Source of the DNA: Liolophura sinensis
Taxonomy: Eukaryota; Mollusca; Polyplacophora; Chitonida; Chitonidae
Length of the DNA stretch: 64,000 nucleotides
Assembly: GCF_032854445.1 (NCBI RefSeq)
Contig: NC_088303.1
Coordinates: 5,341,501-5,405,500 of the forward strand
Direction of reading: 5' to 3'
Shown here: one piece after another, positions 11,601-23,600 of the stretch
Layout: each line of letters begins with the position of its first letter
How positions within the stretch are numbered: the first letter of the stretch is position 1
Made by a program: the position numbers and the translations under genes
Notes under the pieces: model-generated
The model's input: the letters and a program-made list of their open reading frames with translations, nothing else
The model's database searches: none
What the model was told of the DNA's origin: nothing

Positions 11601-14600
11601 ATGGGATACCCCAGGATCACGAAGCAATCTTAGACTAAGTCAAAGTTTCATATCACTTTAAACTGTTATTTCTTATTCAACAAGGTCAAAATATTGCTTG
11701 ACAACGTAAGTTCTGGGTAAGTTATTGTAGACCAAATTCCACCTAAAATAATTGAAAGGAACATACCAAATTTGATGATTGAAATTTTGACTTAAAGTGA
11801 AAGACACCATCTGACTTATGATTATGTCCACTGAAAGACCACTATTAAAAGTATCTTAAACCGGCATTAAATATTGTTTTTAGATTTTTTTCATCCCGGT
11901 AACAGTTTAGTGAAACACCGTCTTGACACGGCCTCAGCACGTCTCCATTATCAAAGGGAAAGGTGACTCTAGCTCTCTAAGGTCGAAGGTATTTTTCGTA
12001 TAATAGTCTAATCAGTAGCCTACAACAGATAAACGTTGTAGACTTCGGCTGTGACGGTTCAAGTGATAAATGTAATTTATAACGTGGACATGGAAGAATA
12101 TTTCTTCCACTGCTTAAACTGTTGATACAGCAGGCCCACTATATCATTTAAAAGGAACTCCAGCGACCGGTTTCAATAGCCTAGCTATAGATGCTGATGC
12201 GCTGCCGGTGTAATCCCGGTTCAGCTCGTAGTCTCCAGAGGGGTTGTACTGGTAATTTTGACACCAATTAAATGTTTACAAAATTACAATAGGATTGTTG
12301 TACAACTAGATTCATGCTCAATTTTTAAACAAATGGAAATCAATCTAAGTACCACTGAGGCAGATTTAGGCATTCGACCGTCGCTGGATTTTATGCTTCA
12401 GTTTTGTAGTGGTGGCTTCTAAGGTGAGAGCTGTGCTGGCCTAGTTATCGCAAATGTCAGAGAAAAAACATCGGCTTGAACAGTGCGTTTCAGTAATTTT
12501 ACTGTATTTTATAAAAGACATCCTTTCTATGCGAAAAAGACGAAGGAGCAAAAATTTTCAGTTGTAATATACTCAGAGGAAACAATTATATCAAAAATTT
12601 TTAAATGAATTTTTAGCGTTTTCTGGTGAGATGCAGTCTTCTCATTCCCATAAACCTTCGGCTTCAAGATGGTGCGGAATGCAGTAGTTCCGTGTTATCA
12701 TATTTCACTTCATGGAGTGAATGGGTAAAGGCTACATCACAGCTTACACCGCTCAAACTGATAGCAACGTGTTTGATTGGATAAAATTCTCAAGATGGCT
12801 ACTTCAACTTACTTTTTAGAAAACGTGAGTATCCTGTTTTCGGCTGAAATATGTTTTAGTCAGGATCTAATCAAATGCTACAGGAGAGGTGGAGTTGGGA
12901 TGAGGTGGAGTTGGGATGAGGTGGAGTTGGGATGAGGTGGGCCGGGTGGGTCTACTATCTCATAGTAAATAGTCAGTCGCCTATACCCTGACTCTGTAGG
13001 CAACCTCATACACGTTTTAGCAGATTTTGAGCACCAACGTTTAAGATTTCTTTCCGTTATTTGAAGTAAGATAAAGCTGGAAAAAATTGCTGTTCTTTCC
13101 ACAGTAAGATCCGCCTCCTACGACCCTACCACACCATCTCTTGACCTGTCACGATAACTGGAAAATTGCGATGGTGAAACTGCCTATGTCTTTTTTCACT
13201 CAGTTTTGGCCCCTGTCCAGAAGCCGGAGGCGGAACAAAATGGCACTCACGTGATCGTGACGTGGGGTTTACTTCCTTCCGATGCCAGCAGGAGGTCGGT
13301 GACCGTGCACTCCTGTGTAGGCGTCGTCATGCAGCCGAGTAAAGTGGTGGCCAACTGTTCTGTAGGTATCGCACGCAAGTAAACATACCAGTTGTATTTC
13401 AAACTCATTTATATAATTATTTCTTGGAATTTCCAGAAGCGATAATCTAGTGTCACACTTTGATAAAGTTGGTTTCTCGATGGATATTTCCTGCAAACTG
13501 GAGCGATGTTTGAAGCCTTGCCGTCGTCAGGCGATGCTGGAACATGTCAAAAATATCCATCTTGACGACTGTACCCTAAAACCATCCATGTTTACTGACT
13601 GTTTATTGTTTTGTTTTGTGAAGGATTCCTACAACTGGGTGAAGCTAGAAGAGTCTGCAAAGTCGTGGTCTGTTGCGATTGACAATCGTAGAATCTACGT
13701 ATTTGGAGTGTCCGTGGAAACCGCTGATCAAACAAGTGGTATACAGTGGATCAGTTGCTTGTTCCAGAAAGGAAAAGGTAGTTTGACAAATAAAAAACTC
13801 AATCAAAGGTTACTGTTTTATTGGTTTTGATCTCAAATCTGCCTGGGCCACGTTTCACTAAGTGACCGTAGACTAAGTCAGTTGTATAGTTGCAACTGAC
13901 TTAGTCTACCGTAGTTATTATTCCGTGTTACTTAGTAACACATGCTTTAACCTGTGCTGTCAGGACAGTTACAAACAGCTTAGCTTATCACCTGGTGGAG
14001 ATTCCACAAAGCCATTTTTGACTTAAGGTCAAACATTTAATATAAGATTGTAAGCTTATTTTTGAGCCATGTAAATTAAAAGTTTGACCAACTCACCAAT
14101 GTTATCGTAAGACAAATATATCCACATTTCATCTTCCATCACCGAAAACTGAACCTCTTTAAACGTTTCAAGCTTTGATTTAAGTCAGAAATATCTTTGT
14201 CGAATCGAATCGACCCCTGTTCTTAAATTATATGTCTCTAGCCAAGTGTTTTAGTCTACCCCCGGTCCAGACGCACGTACGTATTTTTTAAGCTTAGGTT
14301 CACCAATTATGTCCTCGCGCAGAGCTATTTATTTAGCATTCATCAATAAAATTGTTTCAGGTTTTGCTTAGAATCATATTGCACATACAAATAAATGTAA
14401 TGCACGTGTAAAAAGTATTATTAGAAACAAACATTCAGCACGTCGCAATGACAAGATAACCTCTCACCATTGCGGTCGCTTAAAGTCTAGCTCACGTTGG
14501 TTTCCTCTCCGGCCGTACGTTGGTAGGTCTGCCAGCAACTTTTGGATGGTCATGGGTTTCCCCGGGCTCTGCCCGGTTTCAGCCCACCATAATGCTGACC

Positions 14601-17600
14601 GACGTCGAATAAGTAAAATATTATATGAGCATGTTTTAAACGGAAAAGTATCCATCCTCAAAGACGTGATTTAAGCCTTGCATGTATATTAGCACAAATT
14701 TAATTGCTGGATCGCTTTTACAATTCATGTACTTACTTTACAGTATTTTACATACATGTTCGGTAACTGCTTCTAGACTTGAAAGGTCAAAATAAACACC
14801 GTTTGAAAACGGCTTCAGAAGGGCCTCTTGCTAACAATATTCTGTCTTAATATAGCGGAGTGTAAAATTCGTTAATTCAATTCCTTAATCTTTTGAACAA
14901 ATGTAACGAAAGCCCTTTATTCTGATGGATTCCAGAGGAATGAGACGAACATTGAATATTGAGTGTAGTATATTGTCTTTAATATGATTGGGTTGAAAAG
15001 TGGGTGAGGTGGGGAGAACATTGGATTACTTTTGAAAGTGCGAGGTCATTGACCCCCTTACATTTAATACACTGACATACATGATGGCGATTGGAGTGTG
15101 ACTGTAACCATTAGGAGCATTTAAAGGACAAGACAGCGCCTGGCTGAAACATATTTCAATCGAAAGCAGGATACTCACCTTTTCTAAAAAGTATGACACT
15201 TGATTATTTTAATGAGATTTCACCGAATAACATATAGAACAAAATTACAACACTGTACAAATGGCTAGTGTGAGTCGAGGCAGCCAGCACAACACCTAAG
15301 GAGACTTAAGCAGTGGAAGAAATATTCTTCCACTATGTCCAATATAGAAAACTATATTTATCACTTGGGCCGTCCCATCGCCAAAGTCCACAACTTTTAT
15401 CTGTCACAGGTCACTGATTAGACTATTACAGGGAAAATACCTTCGACGTTAGAGAGATGGAGTAAACGTTACGTCACCTTTCCCTTCGATAATGGAGACG
15501 TGCTGAAGCCGTGTCAAGACGATGTTTCACTAAACTCTTTACTGGGTTGAAAAAAATCTACAAAATATTTAATGCCGGTTCAAGATACTTTTAATGGTAT
15601 GCTTTCAGTGGACATAAATGTTAGCCAGGTGATGTCTTTGACTTTAAGAACCGTGTGTCTAATCTGTACTTCAGTGCCTAGTAAGATTATGGAAGTGAAA
15701 GCTAGAGAGGTATGGCACAAGTCTGTGGACTTGGTATGGACGCGCCTTGTATGTGGCCAGTCAGCACCAAGCAAAGTCCTGCGCTTTGAAGTCAGTTACT
15801 TCTCTGTACCAGAAAAATCCCGGGCAAGCTGTGACATCGGTAAGTACTTGATACTTCTTCTTAAACCACGGATCCAAGCTACAGCAAAAGAAAGCAATGT
15901 TGATTACTACTCGCCAACTTTTCCGATATCTTTTCAACTTCTAACGAAACACAAATTAAATAGATCGTTGTTTTTATGACTGTTGTACCCCGCGTATGAA
16001 AAATACATAACGATGACATGAACATCTTTTTCTGGAATGTCCGACTGTAAAGAATTTTTGGAAATAATTTGAAGAAACGATAAACGATAGTTCCAAACTA
16101 AACGTTATCTTAACATGAGAAAAAAATTATTTTAGGATTGGGAAATGGCCAATCTGCTCTTAATCTATTAACAGAATTGGCGAAGAAATATATTTTTAAG
16201 TGTGGAAAATAAACCAGGCCCTACATATTACTGGCTTTCTTAACAAATTGAGAGAATACTATAAAGTATACTATAAAGTAAAAAAAAATATTACAAATAT
16301 CTCAGGGAAAAGAGACACATATTAAGGGCAAATAGAAAAAAGTTCATTACTATTTTACAACACACTTTGATTAAAACAGGTATGAATGCTTGAGATGAAT
16401 GAATGGGAGTGGTTAAAAAAAATAGAAGAATAAATGTATTAGATATAGCCTTTTATTCAGATATCACAGATATTGTCTTCTGATTGGTGAGAAAAAAGTT
16501 CTAGATGCTAACTGGCCTGTCTGTCGTATGACCAACATTGTGTTGTTTTCCACAACGTAAATGCCATTTTCCAGAAATGGATATCCTTTCTCGTCTAAAG
16601 AAATTCGGTTAGATCGTTGATAGTCTGTTGTTATATTCCAATCAACTCAACCAGATTATTGCGCTGGGTGGTATTATATGGCCATATAAGCGCTCGAGTA
16701 TCCGAATAACGACGCGACTCAGGTGACCACTACCTGGTTAACATATACCATAGATTAAGACATAACTCGACTGTACTCGACTGTTGTGTCGGGTCCTGAG
16801 GGCTCGTGTATGCGATTCAACTTGGGTTCACTCCTCTCTGCCTGCATGCCGGTTCAAAGTCGCATGGCCGTAGGTGACTGAGACTAACCCCATACCACCA
16901 GCGGAATTCAGTTGAGTACGGCCATAAAGAACCGAGACCAACACCATACCACCAGCGGAACAGAGTTGAGTACGGTCATAAGTGACTCAAACCAACACCA
17001 TACCACCAGCGGAATTGAATTGAGTACGGCCATAAGTGACTGTGACTAACACCATACCACTGGCGGAGTTGAGTACGGCCTTAAGTGACTGAGACCAACA
17101 CCATACCACAAGCGGAGTTGAGTTGAGTACTGCCATAAGTGACTGAGACTAACCCCATACCACCAGCGGAGTTCATTTGAGTATCACCATAAGGAACTGA
17201 GACCAACGCCATACTATCAGCGCAATTGATTGGGTGTGAGCATAAAGGACCAACCCCATACAATCGGCGGATTTGAAGTGAGTACGGCCATAATGACTGA
17301 GACCAACACCACACCACCGGAGGAGTTGCATTCCTCCCACCAGCGTTATGGTGGGAGGAACTGGGCAGAGGCCGGGGAAAACCAACCATCCGCAGGTTGC
17401 TGCAAGACCTTCCCACTTACGGCCGAATTGAGTTGGGTACAGCCATAAGGGACTGGTACCAACGCCATACCACCATCGGAGTTGAGTTGAGTATGACCAT
17501 AAGGGACCGGAACCAACACCATACCGCCAGCGGAGTTGAACTGAGTATGACTATAAGGGGCTGGGACCAACACCATACCACCATCGGAGTTGTGTTTAGT

Positions 17601-20600
17601 ATGGTCATAAGAGACTGAGATGAACACCACACCACCATCGGGATTGATTTGAGTATGACCATAAGTGACTGAGACCGACACCATACAAAAGGCGGAGTAT
17701 GGTCATAAGGGACTAGGACCAACGCCATACCGCCATCGGAGTTGAGTTATGGCCATAAGAGATTGAGAGCAACGCCATACCACCAGTGATGTTGAGTTGA
17801 GCATGACCATAAATGAATGCGACCAACACCATACCACCAGCGAAACTGAACTGAGTATGACCATAAGGGACTGGGACCAACACCGTACCACCAGCGGAGT
17901 TGAGTTGAGTATGGCCATAAAGGGCTGGGACCAACACCGTACCACCAGCGAAACTGAACTGAGTATGACCATAAGGGACTGGGACCAACACCGTACCACC
18001 AGCGGAGTTGAGTTGAGTATGGCCATAAAGGGGTGGGACCAACACCGTACCACCAGCGGAGTTGAGTTGAGCATGACCATAAATGACCGCGACCAACACC
18101 ATACCACCAGCGAAACTGAACTGAGTATGACCATAAGGGACTGGGACCAACACCGTACCACCAGCGGAGTTGAGTTGAGTATGGCCATAAGAGACTGAGA
18201 CCAACACCATACCACCAGCGGAATTAAGCTGAGTATGACCATAAAGGGCTGAGACCAACACTATACCACCGGCGGAGTTGAGTTGAGTATGACTACAAGC
18301 GACTGAGACCAACGCCATACCACCATCGGAGTTGAGTTGAGTATGGCCATAAGAGACTGAGACCAACACCATGCCACCATCAGAGTTGACTTGAGTATGA
18401 TCATAACAGACTGAGACCAACACCATACAAAAGGCGGAGTTGTTTTGACCATGGTCATAAGTTGGCAAACTTGGACTACTGTCTGCTCCAATAAACATAT
18501 AATCATCTCCAACGCAGTTGACAAAATGGGTCCCGTAGGAAATGGACAAGATATTCCAAGTTTATTCCAAGACATTCCCATTTCGAACATTTAAACAATC
18601 AATTCTTATTATTCATAAGCTTATTTCTGTGCTGTGTATCATATTCCCGGCTCGTCGGGATAGGCCGATGGATGTGTGGAGGAATGAAAGCTGATGAAGT
18701 GAGAGCAAAATTAAGTCTGCTTCTTGACTACACTTCATTCATTCATGTGGGTGAAAGTTGTTTGCCAGAATTGTGTTATTTTTGAAACGCATTTGTTATC
18801 CTAAATGACACGGCCGATGCATTCCTGATACAGATGTGATCCATACGATTTTGTCTATACCTTCAGTAGTTATCACGCTGGCACAAATCATCAGTCACTT
18901 TATTAGATCATTTCTGTAAAGGAAACTGGGTACCTTGTCATCTATTCCAGGTACAACAGTAGAAATTGCAGGGGACTGGGAACTGGAATCAGCGTCCTTG
19001 AATGAGCTGCACCCGTCTACACCGTACCATGTGTGCGTCAGGGCTGTTTCTCCCGCCGGCCCCGGTCAGTGGAGTGACGCCATCGATATACGGACGAAAG
19101 CGAACGGTGCGTCTCTGTTTGGTATTGTAGGCGTATGGCTCTTTCTTGTCTGCATAATCTTTTGGGGGTTCAAGCCATTCAAGCTTGAATGTGATCACAA
19201 ACTGGTTGTTTGCCAATAATTTCTACATTGTTGAAATTTTTTGTGGAAAATAGTCCAGTATAAGGCATTTTTGCACGGTAATTCCAAATATGCAATTTTT
19301 GCAAAACCGGAAGAGACATCTGTTAACACAGAATATGGAAATAAATGTTTATCACGTCTGCAGCAAAAACTGGTGTAAGAATCTTCTCAATACCATTCAT
19401 GCGATCGAGATAAACTTCAAACTGCAGTTGCACATTTTGCATATTTAAACTGGGTATTTCTCGGTAGCCAAACGTGTTTTTTTTGTCACATGACATTTTC
19501 ACACAATAGCAAACTTGTACAATTTTGAACCAAAAAATTTCTGATGAACAAACTGAGCATGCCTTGGCGTTGTGCACCTACAGTTTGAATTTCGGCTCAA
19601 GCGCATCAGCTGTTGTGGATAAAAGACTTCTTTCGTTTTGCACAAAATCCAACATGGTCGACAGGTCATGAGATCAATAGTTTCCAAAAGTTTAGGCACA
19701 CAACTTAACGTCCTTACCTAAAACATAATGAAGTTTCATAATTGTCTGAAATGCTCTACAACTTTGGGTGAGAATAATGATAATCCCAACAGATACAACA
19801 GGCATTCAAGAATGATAAGCTTGAATCCCTAGTTATTATTAGAGGTTTATAGCAATAATAAGATGCATATTTTTTAAAGACAACTCCAAAATTGTAAAAC
19901 CTTCCGAAAATATTGCTCAGTTGAATTCGACTATCTCCCTTTTTTGAAATCGATATAAATTGCACAGTTGAAGCATCTATGCCTTAATTCAGATATGCGT
20001 TACACCGAACCTACCATCAGATGGACTTGATGTTGAAATTGTAAACCTGTTATTGGGCTTGTCTCCATATAACCATTTTCCATGGTTAAGTTCTAAACGC
20101 TTTTTGTTTATTTGGTTACAGTGGAAGAAATCGTTATCATTGTGGTAGTATTGGTGTTTGTGTTCGTCGTGGGTTTCTTTCTGTGTTGTTAGTAAGTATA
20201 CCCTTCCTCATAAGAATTGGATAAATATAGACAAATAAGCAAATAATGTCGTGGAAACACAGGTAAATGTTGAGTCCCATTTCTGACTTGACATAAATGA
20301 TATGCCGGTTTGAAGTCACATGCATGCGTCAAATCCAGTCTCTTGCATGATGGCAAGAGATTCGCTGTGATCTCATAGCAAGACCGCCCAGCTGGATAAA
20401 TGAATAAAGAAACTTAAAGGAATCAACAGAGCGCAAACCTCCGCCACGGCGAAATGGACAAATTCCCACAATATGGACAAAGGCCCAATACTTATGTTTC
20501 TTTCCTGAATGGTGGAGAATCGTTGAAAAAGTCCTAAATTCCGACCCCGGTACATTCTAAAATTTAATGGATTGTCTCCTCGTCCAAGTTTAACCTATGT

Positions 20601-23600
20601 ATAAAATTTTATCCAAATCTGTGCATAACCTTTTCTGTAAATTTCCCGACAGACAGACAAAGGAATAAACGCCGTCAAAAACATAACTTTCGAAGTGAAT
20701 GATTACACTTCACAACTTGCATCTTAAGCTCAAAAGCCATTTATGATAAAAAACATGATGCCTTTCTGAACAGTTGCAATCAAAGATACCTTGCGACAGA
20801 GATACCTTGTTTAATTGTTATTTGACCTGGAACTCATTTATGGACTACGAATTTGAACTTTGATATGGAATTCATGCCTGGAATATCCACTGCCTGCCCG
20901 GCATCATTAAAAACTGATGACCGCTTCTCTCTTGTGTGTTACCGGCTTTATTTCCTATTTGTATAATTTCTTCCATACCTTTGTATTTGGGAGCTAGTGT
21001 TAAACGTTGTTTTGGAAATGGATCTTGCGATTATCGACTTGGAACGCCCTTTACGGACTACGAATGGCCTATGAATGGTTTATGACATGACGCTTATATT
21101 GTCAATGATGTCCCCTAAATTGCCCTCACCAATGTGTCTCACAATACTGCCGTTAGAATTTCTGCCATCTCGAGGAATGTCACACTGAGGCATTTTATCC
21201 CACTCAATGTCAAATTGTAGCATTTTATCCCATCCGATGTCACGCTGTGGCATATTATCCCATCCCATGTCACGTTGTGGCATTTTATCCCATACAATGT
21301 CAAACTGAGGCATTTTATGCCAACTTATATCACACTGAGGTATTTCATCCCGTCCGATGTCATGCTGTGGTATTTTATCCCATCTGATGTTACACTGAGG
21401 CATTTTATCCCATCCGGTCACCTGTGACATTTTATCCCATCTGGTGTCACGCTATTGCATTTTATTCCATCAGATGTCACACTGAGGCAGTTTATCAGGG
21501 GCAACGCGACATTGTTGAAGTTTATCCCAGATTAAGTGGATTGAGGTGTATTATCAAGATTACAGGTATGAAATACAGCATCGTTCAATCATAACCTGTG
21601 CTTGTTTTTCAGTGTACGCAGACAATTGGGGTCACCTATGACAATCACCGTTCCTGAGGTTAGCTCCTTAATTTTTCTAACCCTAACTTTTCTAAGCGCA
21701 CATGCGAATTAGTCCTCGGGAATGAAGTTATCAATACTGGTAGCGTATCTTTTTTGTGAAAACTCCAGGCATGAAGTTGTGCACGAGCGGTAGGCCTTAA
21801 TATGTGGCGTATGCCACACCCATCTGTTCAATCCTTAAGAAATTTTGAGAAGATCTCCATATATATCGCTTGGCTGGAAGAAATCCTCCCCCCCCCCCTC
21901 AATAATTAAATTAAAATCTAACTTATTTAGTGAATAAGAATAAATACAGAACTTAAAATGCAAATCTCAAATGTTCTTCACACCTTCAAGGCCATTATAA
22001 ATGTTTTGATTTCTTGTGAATACATCACTTGTACGGACTAATAGTTTAGGGCCTCTTTTTGAGATCTGAAGATAAATATTCTATTTTGACTTGTCTTATT
22101 TTGTTTTTTTTGTTCATAGCCAGTGGTAGATGAATATAGCGCTTGCCAAACGTCTTATTCCCATCGGTACAGCTCGGCGGAACAAGAGGTAACTGATTGC
22201 AGATGGTCAGGCGCCTGCGCATATAAAATCATATTATAATGTTTAACTGTGAGTTAAAAAGATACAATGAGTAGGCTTACCTTACAAGAGTTTACAACTG
22301 GTTAACACCTCGATAATGTAAAAGGCTACCTAAACAAACTATATGTATTTACAGGGAACCGAGATAAATTATTTGTCGCTTAAAAAAAAGAAAATCAAGA
22401 ACACACACACACCACAAAAAAGAATTTTTAAGACTTGTGCTGCTTTCTTAAGTTGCCCGGAAATATTTGTGCTACCGGAAGTTGTCGGACTGAGAGGAAT
22501 CCGGAAGTTCCTTGTAATTGGACAGTCCCATGCCTCTTCCCTGTGACGTAGTTTTGTAGGTTTGTACGTCACAAGCAGAATGCGTACAAGAGAGAAATTT
22601 GTTAGAAACTTTCATTTCTTTGAAAGCAATAAATCCTCATTAAATTAATGTGTTAAATTGACGTTTGACCTGACCTGTTGCAGAACTCCGTGTACACAAT
22701 CAGGGACACCAGAGAGGTAAATCATTCCCGTAGTCTAGCGCTTGTGGTAGCCCGGCGTTTTCCTATTCACATAGTTTGTCTCAATATTACATCTGTGCGG
22801 ACTCTTCACGTTTTGTGATTAACTTAATCACATCACTTGACCTTCATGTTAGCCTAAGGGCCTTTGTTAATTCATCCAACATTCTTAACTTTAAAACAAT
22901 AGCTACACGGCAGGTTCTAGAAAAGCGTAAAACAAATTTTGTATTCTAGGCAACTTTTTGGATCAGTATTTCGAATCCTACAATTGGTCCACGTATCAGA
23001 TTGCATCACATCTGTCAGTCTGTAAAATAATATATACAGAAAAAAACTACAGATTAAAATGTACATGTAGTAGAGTAGCGGGACATTACATCACCACACG
23101 CGTCGAATCGAGAGGAGTAGAGATGAATGTTTGTCCGACGCTACATACGTTCCTGGGTTGTTCCCTGCTTGTGTCGGTGTCTTGTGTGTCCTAACTCGTG
23201 CATGCTGGTGTCGGTGATCTATGTAACGATGATCTGAATGGTTACCTATTCGCTTTAATCCCATATTGGCAATATTCAATCTCTGAAGGTTGATTTGTGT
23301 GAGAAAGAATTGTAGGAACTACTGCATGGACTCGTCACCTATGGTGTACAAAGCGCATTCTGGACCAGGGCAGGCGATTATTGATTCACTCGAAACTTGC
23401 TTGCATGTGGCCAATGGGGGTAACAGTTTCATTACGTACCTTGTAAGCCTCAAACCATCTGATATCTGTGGTTTTATATGTATTCATTAGACATTTGGAA
23501 ATATGTTCCTGGTTGGAGTCAGGTTAAATCATGTATTGAACTTTCATTTAATTTACAAGGTGAGAATTTTGCTGGGTCGAGTAGACTAGGTCAGTGTGTG

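Noticed and set aside
17713-18549. 278-codon minus-strand ORF
   Set aside because: It is the translation of the 54-bp minisatellite with an 18-residue period. The unit length keeps frames open on both strands and no start, splice or domain evidence exists.
22353-22414. Extra cytoplasmic exon after TGTATTTACAG
   Set aside because: The acceptor is fair, but no donor follows within the open stretch and it would add a poly-lysine run.
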